Below the pieces are notes generated by a model. The model saw only the letters and a list, made by a program, of their open reading frames with translations. It ran no database searches and was not told where the DNA came from. 64,000 bases of DNA from contig JBANAY010000003.1 in NCBI GenBank assembly GCA_037952775.1, positions 5,766,001 to 5,830,000 on the forward strand, written 5' to 3'. This document shows positions 1-12,640 of the stretch, in pieces (the first letter of the stretch is position 1; every line of letters starts with the position of its first letter). The stretch comes from Clonostachys chloroleuca. Its lineage: Eukaryota; Ascomycota; Sordariomycetes; Hypocreales; Bionectriaceae. A program made the position numbers and the translations under genes.

Positions 1-3000
1 GCAAATTGCAACATTCGTATGTCCGACCTCATACCCAACGCTCTAGCCATAGCCACTTGACTACTCGCCAATGCTTTGTGTTCCATGACAAAACCTTTCG
101 GTGTCCCGGTGCTGCCAGAGGTAAACAAGACGTAGCATGGGTCTCGTGGAGTCACAGCTGAAGTTCGTTTTCTTGGACCATTTTCAGGGCTACTTCGGGC
201 TAGCTGTTCGTCAAGTGTGGCCGTCACCTCTAGTACAGGCGGGACCAGCTTTCGACACATCTCAGCATTGGATGGTGAAACGAGTACGAGCATGGCCTTT
301 GTTTTCTCAATGATCTGTTCATGGCGCTGCAAAGGGTGTGAGGGGTCTAGAGGCACCCACGCGGCACCAGCCTTGTTAATAGCTAACATAGAAACAATCA
401 TCCATACGGATTTCTCAAAGCAGGTATGAACAAGATCTTGCGTTTTGACACCATGTTCAGTGACGAGCACATGTGCGAGCCGGTTTGCAGCGCTATTGAG
501 TTGGGAATAACTCAGTTCTGAATCCCAGGCAGAAACAGCGGGCTTATCCGGTGTTCTCATAGCCTGTTGTTCAATCAAATCGTGAACACATTCAAGAACC
601 GTCTCCGATCTGTCTGGGTTGAAATTCACCACTTTCTGGGCGTCCCAGGTGCCAGCTACTGATACCTCCGAAAGTGGGATTTTATCTGATGTGACCAATT
701 GCTTTGTGACATGTTCAAAGTTGTGACAGAGCGCTTGAATTTGGAACTCGGACAGCACTCCTGAGTTGTATGTCATGTCCATCTGAACGAATTCGTCATA
801 TACGTGACACTGGATCACAAGAGGATAAGCAAAATATCCCTGCATCAAGTCCACGTCTGTGCCTCCATGAGCACTTGTGGGGATCAATAGAGCATCTGAG
901 TCGTGACCCTCGTTGTTGCCAGACCAGTCGAGGTGCTGTCTAGGTTGGATGACCAATAAACTGGTAAAGTCACAGACGTCCTTTTCAACTTGCTCAAGTT
1001 TGGAGATATTCCGCAGGCCATATTGCTCGAAAGGAATCATACCCGTGGCCTGCTTTTGTAGCTGACGCAAAAATTCAGAGACTTTTTGGTTTCCATCTAG
1101 AAAGACCCGGATCGGCATTGTTGCTAACGCTGGACCCGCCATATCCAACAGGCCTGGAACTTCTGCTTGACGACCAGCCATGCTAGTGCCGAAGCATATA
1201 TCCTCAGTATCACAGTAAGACGCGAGGATGATTGCCCAAGCGGCACGGAGAATGATCGGTTTGGTAACGGACTGGCCATTTCTACATTCTTTAAGCTCGA
1301 TTCGTTGATGCCAAATCTTGGTTGGCGAGGATTGATCCGCAGCCCCTAAGTCAGAGTCCGGGGGGAATGCTGCTTTGGTGGCTCCTTGAAGCTGCGTACT
1401 CCAATAGTGATTTGACTTTTGTTCATCCAAGTCCAAGATATACTTGACAAACCGCGGGAAAGGTTGCGGTTCTCGGATTTCTTGCTTGTAGTACGCCCTT
1501 TGGAGAGTGTCCATTATTATCTTCGCGCTCCATCCATCGAAAACCGCATGATGCATTGTCCAGATGAAATGCGTGCTGTTACCTTGGCCACCCTTCACCA
1601 AAGAAAAATGGCTGAGCGGCGAACCATATGTCATCTTTACAGACTGGGCCTCATAGACCGCCTTTTTCACGCTTCCAAACTCCGCAAAATCCGGCTGCTC
1701 ATCATTTCGGACTACTACCTGCAAGCAGAGTCCATCAATGAATATGATTCGGGTTCGGAGGTTGGCACAAAGCTGGACAGTTTGCTTCCAGGCACTTGTA
1801 AACCGTTTCATACAAATGCCATCTTTCAATTTATAGATAAACCTTGCAATGTATGAACCAGGTTTTTTCTCCGATAGTGCCATTGCACCTTCTTGAAACT
1901 GCGTACAAGGAAATGCATCCTCTAGTTCTTGTTGAGGTAAAAGGCTAGCGCTGTGTCTCAACGTTTCCTGCCCATCCTTGGTGCGCAGCGATTCTTTCAA
2001 TAGGCTGAAGGGTTCAACTTCAATGGAGACACTGATTTTGCCAGGTAAGACTGTGGCAGAGGCCGCCACTACTGACAGGCGCGGATCTTTGAAGATGGCA
2101 TTCACGGTGAGTCCAATACCTGCATGATGTGCCACCCTCACAAGGTGGATGGCAAGGATAGAATCACCTCCCAGGCCAATGAAACTGTCGTCTAGGCCAA
2201 TCATGTCCAGAGGCAATTTCAAAATATCTGCCCACATGGCCTGAATCTTCTTCTCCATCACAGTTTCTGGGTTGCGCTTCTTGCTGCTCTGGAGACCATA
2301 ACTGCTCATCTCAACCGGGTCAAGAAGGGATGTGAGTCTGCTTAACTTTCTCATGTCTATCTTGTCCGATGTCAAGATGGGCATATAAAAGCAGGGGATA
2401 AAGCGAGTAGGAATCATATACTGTGGTACTCTGACGCTCAACTCTCCTACTGCGGCTGAGAGAAGCAACTGGAGGTCCTCGCTAAGAGGAATAAATGGGG
2501 TTTTCTCAGCCGACTGGAGCCTCTTGTCATTGAAGCAAACATATGCAATCAACTGCGAGCCGGTATCTCCCTTGTATACATCCACAGCCACTTGGCGTAC
2601 TCCGGGTAAGACTGCCAGGATATGGTGTTGCACCTCCCCAAGTTCGATACGGAACCCGCGAATTTTGACCTGGGAGCCCTTCCGTGAAACAAATTCTAAA
2701 GTTCCGTCTGGATTATACCGACACAAATCCCCAGACTTAAAGCAGCGGTTGAAGTATTTCGTGCCTTGCTTGAGAGCCCACGGTGGAGGGGCTCCCAGTA
2801 TTGACTCGTCTGTCTTCCCTCTGTCCCGGAGATACTCACGTAACACTGAAGGGGCCTGGAGAAGAACCTCTCCCACAGTTCCGGTGGGTGCTAGTTTGCT
2901 AGAATCGTCAGGATCAACAATCCAACAATTGCCTCCCACTGGATATCCGATCCTCATAGGTGATTCAAGTGCAGATGAATACTCATGTAATGTGTCCACC

Positions 3001-6000
3001 ACGACGGTTTCGGCTGGTCCCCATCCATTGAAAAGACGGACTCTCCCAGCCCAATTATCAAGAATGTCACGGGTCACGGCCTCTCCAGCAAGGAACAGCA
3101 TTCTGACGCTTGGGACTCTGTCCGGAGTCAAAATACGAACAGAAGAGGGTGTGAAGAAAAGCCAATCAATCTTCATATCATTGATAAAGTGATCAACACC
3201 GTTCATGCGGACAGCATCAGTAGGGACGCAGATGCAAGCCCCCGCAACCCAGGGCATCATGATTTCGCAAACCGAAAAGTCGAATACATAAGACGCAAAT
3301 TGAAGCGCCCTTGCATCTGGCTGCATCCCCAGTCGCTTGACTATTGCAGTCAATCTCGTACAAAGCCCCCGATGTTCAATCACGATACCCTTGGGCATTC
3401 CCGTGCTGCCCGACGTGAAGAGTACATAGGCAGCGTTGTCTGGGGATACCTTGCAAACCCCATTCACTTTCGGCTGCCGTTTCTGGAGCTTCTTATCAAG
3501 GGTGTGTCCAACTTCCACAACTTGTTCGATGACCGCAGAACACATATCGGCCGTCTGCGCAGAAGCAAGCACGAATCTCGCTTCTGTTTGGGAAACGACC
3601 TGCCGGTGACGCTCGAAAGGATGCGATGGGTCAAGAGGGACCCAAGCGCATCCAACCTTGTTGATCGCTAGGATGGAGACGAAAAACCATGCAGACTTCT
3701 CAAAGCAAACCGGAATGAACTCATCAGACCGAAGCTCATAGGTCTTTACCAGATAGTGTGCCAGTCTGTTTGCCTTCTTGTTCAGTTCTTTATATGTTAA
3801 TTTCATATCCCAGGCGTCAATTGCTAATGCATCAGGTCTGGTCTTTGCGTGTGCCTCGACAAGTTCATGAGCGCAACTCTCAATTATCTCAGGCTCCTCG
3901 CGACTGTTCGATAAGTGGGCGAACTGGACATCCCAAGGTCCTGAGATGGAAATTTCGCCGAGGGTTTTGTCTTCTGGAAGGAGAATCTCATCGACTGCCC
4001 GCTTGAAGTGATGAGAGAGTGCTTCCAATTGCACCTCGCCAATGACGTCTGGGTAGTAGGTAAAGTCGATCTCAACCTGGCCGTCACCAACACGCAGTTG
4101 CACTACGAGAGGGTAATTGAAATACGTCTTCATTGCCTCTTCGGACAGGGCCCTCTCTTCCCTTCCACTTATCAGAACGTTATCCTCAGCGGTGACGGCA
4201 ACGCTGTCCAGGTGGTGCATGGGCTGAATAACCATCAAGTGGGCAAAGTCGCAAGCGTCCTGCGCATCTTGGCTCAGCTTGGAGATATTCTGTAGGCCGA
4301 ATTGCTCATACCGGGCCATTTCAGCCAATTGAGACTGAACCTCGCGAAGGAAAACGGAGACAAGCTTCGTGTTGTCAATCTGAATACGAACAGGAACTGT
4401 GGCAATCATAGGCCCTGGAATTTCATTCAATCCTGAGATTGGTGCCTGTCTTCCAGAGACAGTCGTTCCGAAACATACATCCTTCGTACCGCAATACTTT
4501 GCAAGAACAATCGACCACGCGGCTCGAAGTATAGTGCCGGCAGTAGAAGAAGGTTTCGTCAAATTTTGGAAGGGCATAGTCGATTTCATCACCAGGGCAG
4601 AATTGGCCGGCTCGGCAGGCAGATGTGAGGTGGGAAACTGAGCCTTGCTTGCGCCCTCCAGCTCATTCCGCCAATAACTACTCGCATCTTCAGTATCAAT
4701 AGACTGGATGTATTTGATAAAGTTGGCGTAGGGCTGTACGCGTTCCAAGTCATGGCCATGGTAAGCATGGTATAAACCATCGAGAACAATCTTCATTGTC
4801 AGGCCATCAAAGGCAGCATGATGAATGGTCCAGAGGAAATAGAGCTCGCCATCATCCTGCTGCACGATTCCGAAGCGGTTGAGTCGCTCTCCGTAGCTCA
4901 TCTTGACCGTGTTGCTGATTTTTCTTACGTGCGTCGTTAGACTGACGCCAGTAGCAGGATGTTCCCAAGCGATATCGTTTTTGATGACGACCTGCAAAGC
5001 TTTCTTCTCAACTAGAACAATTCTGGAACGCAGGCTATCACAATTCTGCATAACCTTTTCCCATGCTTCTTTGAAGCGCGCAAGGTTAAGACTATTCGGT
5101 AGCTTATAAACCCAGCGGTGGATATAAGAGCCTGGTTGTTTGACGCCCAGCGCCATGAAGCCTTCTTGGAGGGTCGTACAAGGGTATACATCCTGGATTT
5201 CTTGGTCCTCAAGTAATCCGCACTCGGTTCTTACTTTCTCGCTTGTCTCTTCCGGGTCCTGGGGGCCTAGCATGCTGAAGGGTTGAACGTCAACTTCAAC
5301 ACGGTCGTCGTCGATAGAAGCAATTGCCGCCATTTCAGAAAGCCGCGGGTGTCGAACAACATCAGCTGGCACCAGGTGAATACCAAAACGGCTAGCCAAT
5401 GTTACCAGTTCTATGGTTACGAGAGAATCGCCTCCCAGCAGCAAGAAATTATGCTTTTTGCCGATCGCTGAGGCTCTCGTAGTGATGATGCCTTGGAGCA
5501 CGCGTCTCCATAGAACCCGGAGGACCAATTCAGCTTCCGTTGTCGGAATCTCATCGTCAGTCAGTTCATCCGAAGCCCCCACTTTGAAGAGGGATATTAA
5601 TCGTTCCCTTCTCTCCTTCGGCGCCATTTCGTTTAGGTTGGAGAAAGCACGGCTCATTCGTGAGCTGTCATCTGCGTCGTTGCTGGTGTGACCGTAGTCC
5701 CATGGGTACGACGGAAGTCCTGATAGTGCGTTTCCATTGCTGAAAAGCGGTGCCAAGTTTTCGACTGCAGACTCTTGCCAGAGTCTTCCGACTGCTGAAA
5801 GAAATGTGATCTGGCTGTTTGTATTCCGTTTCTGAGACGGCACATAGTTATATGGCATGTCCTCAGACTCGCAAATCTGTCGCAGTGGCACACCAAGCGT
5901 GGAATGCGGCCCAATTTCCAGGAACAAACACTCTCCTCTGTTCTTCAGATACTTTTTGATAGCAGTGCTAAAGCGGACCCGACTGTTGAGATTTGTGGCC

Positions 6001-8668
6001 CAATAATCAGGTCCGAGGAACTCTGGGTGATCAACCACTTGGCCCTGTATACTGGAGATGAAAGCCAACCCACGCCCATCCTGGGGCCTTGAGAAACAAA
6101 CGCCCTCTATCAACAGCTTTTCGAGAAACCTTTCGGTTACCGGGCTCATTTGATCTATATGGGTGGTTAGCAAGTAAAATCTTGGATGAGGGCAATGGAT
6201 TTGGACTCACGAGAGTGGTACGCCATATTAACGTTCAGCCTACGTGCAGAAACATCAGGTCTTTCCTTTTTAATCGACGACAGAATCTCGTCCAAGACCT
6301 TTCGGTCTCCAGACAAAGTCGTGCTCGCTGGGCTGTTCTCGCAGCCGATAACGACGCCGTCTCTCAGGAAGCCGTGTATCTCGCTAGAGCCCAAGCTCAC
6401 AGCCGCCATGTCTCCATCTGAGCCATTGCCTATGGCTACGTCTCCATAATAGTATGCAACAGCCATCGCATGTTCCATGCTCAGATAGCCAGCAGCATAT
6501 GCCGCGGCTACTTCGCCACCTGAATGGCCAATTGCGGCTTCTGCATGCACGCCCAGACGTTGTAGCCATCTGAATAATGCAATTTGGAAGGCGGTACATA
6601 TTGGAGGTGACAATTCAGGATGTCCAAGTTGATTTCCAGGATCCTCTGGACTTTTTTGTATTTCCTCTGTCTCAAGAGTTAGCAGATGGCTTTTCACTCA
6701 AATATACCACTTCAAACGCAACCTACCCAAGATCTTCCATGTTGGGGGCTTTCTAAGATTGCCAAGAATCTCGTCCATCGTTTCTATATCTGCTCGAAAT
6801 TCAGGGTTAGCTTGGATTAGTTCTTTTCCCATCCCTGCCCATTGTGCTCCCTGTCCACTGAAAACCAATACTAGGCTGCGTGTTCGGGCTCGACTCTCAA
6901 TACTGCTCGACGTGCTGAGAAACTCTCCCTCATGTAGTATTGAGAAAGCCCTATGTCGCAAAGCTTCACGACGCACAGCTCTCGTGTGAGCGATATCGGC
7001 CCCTTGGGCCCTAGTGGCTTTATAAAAGTCATGATGAGTCCGGATCTGCCTAGCCAATGACGACGGAGTCTCCGCAGAAAACAGCAACAGTTCAGGGTCT
7101 CCTGGTTCTGGGCTTTCAAGTTGAATCCTCTTAGTGGCGAATGATTCGATAATCAACTGTCGAATGGTTAGCCCAGACTAATTCCGCCATTTTCTATGAC
7201 TACTAACATGGAAACTGTTCCCTTGAGAGCCCAAAGAGTTTATGCTAACTCTCTCAGCTCGGTCATCCGGGAAAGGAGTGGGCTCTGATGGGACCAGCAG
7301 TCTGGTTGATGAGCCTGCCATTCTTGATTAGAAAGGCCAATTTGATGGTATTGTCTGAAAGTCATACTAGTTTGTCCTATAGAACTAGGCCGAATGCTTT
7401 GTGGGATGATTCTTCGCTCGAGTGAGAGTAAGGCTTTGATCACGCTGGTGATGCCTGCAGCACCCTCATTATTACCCAACTTGGATTTCGCGGAGCCCAC
7501 GCTGATATTATTTTCGCCGAAAACACGGCATATAGAATCTGCTTCTGAGTCGCCCTTCTTAAGGAACCCAGTGCCATGAGTCTGGCAAGTTAGTTGCAAG
7601 CAAATCCCTCTAGACAAAGAAGGGTCATACCTCAAAGTAAGCCGTCCTGGAGGGATCCAAGCCAGCCTTTTCATACGTCTTTCGTATTAGTTTTTCTGGT
7701 GCTTCCTCCAGGGAAACACCAGGCACACCATCTGTATCGACATCGTCCTTATGTATAGCGCGGATGACTCCCCGGATGGGGTTTCCATCTATAAGAGCCT
7801 CTCGCAGAGACTTGATATATACTGCAGATATGGCCTCTCCTCTTGAAGAGCCATTGATTTGGTTGCTATTGTTGAAAGCGCCGCCCTTTTCAATTGCGCA
7901 TGTGTCATCATGTCCAGCGAACAAGTTCACACCAATAACTAGGGCAGAACCAGCCTCACCCTTACTCAAGGAGCTGCAAGCCTCATTGAGTGCAATGAAA
8001 GATGCCGATGATTCGGAAATCACATCCGTACTGGATAGAGGTTATGTCAGTAACGCACTACTTTCAATAAGAGAATTAAAAAAAAAAAAAAAGAAAAAAA
8101 GGAGATTCAAATACCTTTCTCCGTCGAGTTTCAGTGCTCGACACAAACTGTCTGCCATACCCGAAGCTTGTGCCCTAGAAGCTGCAACCAAAACCCTTCC
8201 ATTGGTCTTCCCTTCAGAGCCAACTTCACACGCATCGTCAAGACACTCGCGTGCCACTTCCAGCACTTTCTCCCACCCTTGGTCTTGATTTGCAAATGAT
8301 TTGGGTATATCCGAGAAAAACGAAGCATCGAGGGCATTTTTGCCTCGCCCGAGCGACAACCCATCGGGCATACCAGTTTCAGAAATCGTTCCATTTCCAC
8401 GAGCATGCCTGGTAGCTAATCCAAATGACCGAGCATCCAGATTGCTCGTTAGAAGATCCCAGAACTCATCCGGATGGGAAATACCTCCAGGCAGACGGAG
8501 AGCCGCTCCACAAATGGCAATTGGGGCGAGCTCAGCACCTTCACAGGCCTCTTGAAACTGATCCAATGGAGTTTGATGGCCGTTGTTCGAGTTATCAAAG
8601 TCCTTACGGCTCTCATCCGAGGATCTGGTGCCCCAGGTCTTCGGTCGCAGATTCAGAAGACGGAACAT
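1..8668 (-). CDS. Hybrid PKS-NRPS, peptaibol-synthetase-like (3' part off the left edge)
   Basis: Multimodular peptide synthetase, 5' part only. The order is KS (about 8530-7160), AT (about 6960-5950), carrier T (LLLGGDS near 5440), C (HHAAFDG at 4823), A (FTSGSTGMPKG near 3400, SGDL, IDMRKL), T (GLGGDS near 2174), C (HHAVFDG at 1553) and a second A cut after its FTSGSTGTPKG motif. The AT keeps GHSGGE and AYHS. The KS is degenerate: Ser192 stands where the active Cys should be, NNEG replaces the usual H-x-EG, and only the HGTG His remains. The first in-frame ATG is at 8668. Six GT-AG introns (8031-8114, 7582-7630, 7315-7367, 7157-7207, 6667-6726, 6155-6210) close the frame; from 6154 to 1 the frame is open. 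Peptaibol synthetases are known to start with KS-AT-carrier that supplies the N-terminal acyl cap. The product here is not predictable from two modules. Confidence 0.92.
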
Positions 8669-11600
8669 TGTGGAGACGTGTATGTGTAGGGATAGAGCGA
8701 CTGACTGAGCGCCACGTGCAGTTCCTGGCAATGAACGTGCAATAAGACGTCGGTCAACTTATCGGAGAATCCTCAGATATCAAAAGGAATGACTGTCGAC
8801 CTGTGAGAAGATTGAGAAATGTATTTGATAGAATCTGGGAGATATTGGCGTCTAGGTTACACCAAGAGGAGACAATCTAGAATCAGGACGGAAATTTCTG
8901 AAGGGTGGGCGTCGACCTCGCCCTTGGGAGTTAGGGATTATCGGCAGCAACTGCCCGACGCGTACAAGGGATCAACTTCATGAGAAATATTCAGCTCAGT
9001 AATGCAATTAGGTTGATAGTCTCGGATGAAGGGGTTTTTCGACAGGAGGATGTCTAAGACTCACATCCACCAAACCCACCTATGACAATAGCATGGTCTT
9101 ACAAGTCAAACCTATGATTGGCCACTGTAACTTTCTTGGGCAGGACTTTCAAGACAATCTCTTCAATTGACCATAGAGTCGTGCTTCCGATAATTTCTCT
9201 CCCCCACCCTCATATGTCATCCCTTTCACTTGAGGGAACGCGTCAAAGTGAGCCATCATATGAAGACAACATTTGAGCTGCGATGCAATCCAGCTCTCCA
9301 ACGGGTTTTCTTGGCATTGTTTCCATTTTGGATCTGCAACCATCCGTATTCAGCTTCCGGCAGGCTCTCTTCTACACCGCTTTATGCTCAAGAAGCCAGT
9401 TTTCTTCCAAAATGGGCTCTGCGTCCGTACTCAGGACCAAGGATTTCTCCATCGATCACAGCACCGATGACGAATCCCAAGTAAGAATTTACGCCACGGT
9501 CGGTCCCGGAGCTAGAAATTCCACAAAGAAGGCGTTCTGATTGAATCAATTTCGGGAAAATGTCTTTGCCTGATGAACCCGCAACGGGAGGGCCGCGGAA
9601 TTACTCTACCCGCAAATGGCTCTCCGTCGCATACTCACACCCATTTCAGATAATCATGAAGTTAGTCGGGGTAATACCTTATGGCAACATGGTGCATGAC
9701 TGGTATCTATTTAGAAGCCTCTATACCAGAGTGAGGAGGATGAAACTCGTTCATAGGAGCGTCTGAATCCAACTGGCAACTATTTGTTGAGTGGGATTCC
9801 GTAAGACACTTGGTAGGCCGTCATCAAAACTGGAGTAGAAGTCTGATGTCTACTGCTGTTTAGTATGTATACAGACCAGAGCGCGTGCATATTAAGAGCC
9901 CCGTAGAGCTCGCATCCTCTTGCTGTTCACGGGTCAATGGCGGGAGAGAACGGATGTGCGTGAGGAAAAAGAAATCCCGATTCCCTTCCTTAGAGCAATC
10001 AATAGCCTCATGTGAGATAAGCATTTTGTGATGAGTCATTCAAGTCCCCACAACCTTCTATGTTTACATTGTCCACTTCCGATCAAAGCGCGTCAATGAA
10101 GCTACCCTACACTCCATATAATGACGACATGAAATAGTTTAATCGAGAGCATGAAACACTTAAGGTTGGGTAGTTACTTATAAATTGAGTGTGTATATTT
10201 TGTTGATAAAGCTTCTGTTTGGATTGGGCTTGGAACGAAATTATCGGAGGTTGTGAGCAGCTGAAACTACATCGAACCATTTTCCACCGCTATATTCACT
10301 AATAATCATTGACCAATTTTTTTTTTCTTCTAAAGCATCAACATTTCAGTTGACAAATTCAAGGTGTTCAACATAAATTTGAGGCATGTTTACTCCCGAA
10401 ACGAAGCAACGATTAAAACCAGACGGGATTAAGCTATTTTTTTCTGCGATACAGGAAGTGAAAGCAAAAAACTACGGTGGAAGATGCTGTCTTTCGTACG
10501 AGTATTCTACGCGTCTAGATCAGACAGAGGGGACGAGGAAGCGCGATCAGTCTTTGTGAGTCAATGGGCATAGAGGCAGTCCTGGATGTGACGGCCTTGC
10601 GTGGTGGATGTATGCTACGCGGACGAGGACAAGTCCGACTATGCAATGGAATCGTGAGAGGCTCTGTAAAACATCAGATCCTGTGGCGGGGAATAGGCAC
10701 GAGCCAAGTGCGTTGCTTCACTGGCTGAACAGATCACTCGTGCCTCGGATAGCTGTTACAGTCGGTCAGCGTTCTGCATCGGCCGTCATCTTTATTGCCA
10801 TATTGTATTCGCGCTGTATCGAGCTCGGGGTCATTCTGGGCAGCGCGGGGCGAATGTTGCGACTGGAACGTGCCCTCGGGTAGGGGAAGTGACGCTTCGC
10901 TGCGTAGCCCGTCCGACGGACTGGTTGGGTGAAGGAGAGAATGTGTATGCCGGGCGGCTAGGCCTCACGATCTTAGACAGCGGGTAGGAGGTGATCCTTC
11001 GATACGATCACAATAGGTCGGTTTCTCGTTGTCGGGCACAACATAGGCATCGTGAGGCTGTTGAGCTTGGGCTTCAGTTTGGCGGGGTCTGGCCGGGTGA
11101 GATAAAAACGTGAGCACCATGGCAGCAAAAGGAGAACGTTGACTTGCTGGAAGCGAGGAATCCGAACTTGCTTGCATTCCTGTGTAATCTGCCCAATTTC
11201 TGAACGGGTAGCTGAAGCGCGTCAGCTCAGCCCTTGCCTTAGGTAATCGGCCGGCACCGGCTGCATTGGCATGTTCTTAGGTGATTTACCGCCTTTGCTT
11301 GTGGAATTGGCAACATACAACATGTTGAATAGGTGCATTCTGAAGATGAGGAACATCATTCATACAACATGCTGCCTTAGGAGGGGGACGATCCAGCTAG
11401 TGGAGGTCGTTGACCCTCCTTCTATGAGAGCATTTTCAGCTTTCAGAGTGCTAAGAATACTGCCTTCGGCGCGTCGCTGCAGGGCATCAGGCGCTGTCGC
11501 CGCGCCCAACTCTGTTACTCGGCATTTATTTATTGGAAAATATTCTGTGCATGATCACATCAATTGACTCTCACTTGCTTGGTAGCTCAATGAGTGGTCC

Positions 11601-12058
11601 CTAAACTGAACTCGTTTACATTCATCTAGGTCTTGCTTTGGTGTTTTATTAACTTATTGGCCCAGTGGTAAATGTTCTGTAAAAGGCCTAATTTCGAACT
11701 TATAATTCAGGGCAAAGGACGACCAAACCGGATGATTCATTGAACGATAGAACTATACGTGGCGCGAGAGTATTTAGGATCTTCTGATTTTCATATTCAT
11801 ATATATATAAATTCGAATGCTGTTTGAAAATGCGGATTTGGCCACTGGGCCATGCTACCAATAACCTCTAAGAAAGAAAAATAGACAGATGGTGTCATGA
11901 TGGAAAAATATCGCTTAAAACAAATCAAAGAAAAGAAGAAAATTAAAAAGCCCACTGAAGAGCAGACCTGTCCGCTGGGCCTACCTTCCAATCAACACCT
12001 CATTGGATGTCAATGGTAGGTGGCTGGTCCCAGGAGCAAGGCCGAGAATTTTGGAGGT
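8669..12058. other. Long non-coding stretch upstream of the synthetase
   Basis: No open frame here shows a recognisable domain or a plausible exon chain. Several short overlapping plus-strand frames near 9.2-9.8 kb and 10.6-10.9 kb lack start context and family features. The first few hundred bases left of 12058 and right of 8668 must hold the 3' end of the lysine-rich gene and the promoter of the synthetase, but I see no defined motif. AT-rich runs occur near 10.3 and 11.8 kb. Confidence 0.5.
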
Positions 12059-12640
12059 TTAATCGTCAATCTCCTTGGACTTCTTCTCCTTCTTCTCCTT
12101 CTTGCCCTTCTTCTCCTTCTTCTTCTCTGACTTCTTCTTATCGTGCTTCTTTCCTGACTTCTTCTCCTTCTTGTCCTTGCTGGACTTGCTCTTCTTGCCG
12201 GCCTTCTTGTTGATCGCCTTCTTGACCTTGGACTTCAACTTGTCGTTCTTAGACTTCAAGCTCTTGAGCTCGCTCTTTGCCGTTTTGCTCTCCTTCTGAG
12301 CTTCTTCCAGCTTCTTGAGGACGTTTTGGCAGTGCTTCATCTCGTTCTTGGTGCTCTTGCTCTTCTTGGAGTTCTTCTTGCTCTTCTTGCCCTTCTTGTT
12401 CTTCTTCTTGCCGCGGACAGCCAGCTGGACCTCCTCGTCTTCGGCGAAGCGAGCGACAAGCCCGTCGACGACGCTGTTGAGGAGCTCGTCGCGCTTCATG
12501 GCCATGAGGTTGGTGTCGACATCACCCTCGGAGCGGGCGGCGAGAATGCCAGCCTCGGATTCAGCCTCCAAAGGATTGGCCATGGCCCGCCCGGCAACGC
12601 CGAGCATCAGGGCGAGGGCAAATTGCTTGAGGCTTGCCAT
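12059..12640 (-). CDS. Secreted lysine-rich low-complexity protein
   Basis: This 193-residue single-exon protein has an N-terminal signal peptide (a hydrophobic stretch after MASLKQF, likely cleaved around AMA-NP). A short mixed region with a KR dibasic site follows, and from about residue 76 there is a very basic tail in which close to half the residues are lysine. The middle of the tail has heptad-like spacing (LKKLEEAQKESK, LKSLKSKNDKLKSKV) that suggests a coiled coil. Only one cysteine is visible, so it is not a typical disulfide-rich effector. I recognise no domain family. The ATG at 12640 has a TATA-like box upstream. The opposite strand is also open because the sequence is low in complexity, and that frame is a shadow. 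A role in binding nucleic acid, phospholipid or cell wall would be a guess. Confidence 0.75.
   Translation of the reverse strand: MASLKQFALALMLGVAGRAMANPLEAESEAGILAARSEGDVDTNLMAMKRDELLNSVVDGLVARFAEDEEVQLAVRGKKKNKKGKKSKKNSKKSKSTKNEMKHCQNVLKKLEEAQKESKTAKSELKSLKSKNDKLKSKVKKAINKKAGKKSKSSKDKKEKKSGKKHDKKKSEKKKEKKGKKEKKEKKSKEIDD

Noticed and set aside
8070..8102. Poly-A tract taken as a possible retroposon tail or slippage site
   Set aside because: It is the pyrimidine-rich part of the first synthetase intron (minus strand) and the intron closes the frame cleanly.
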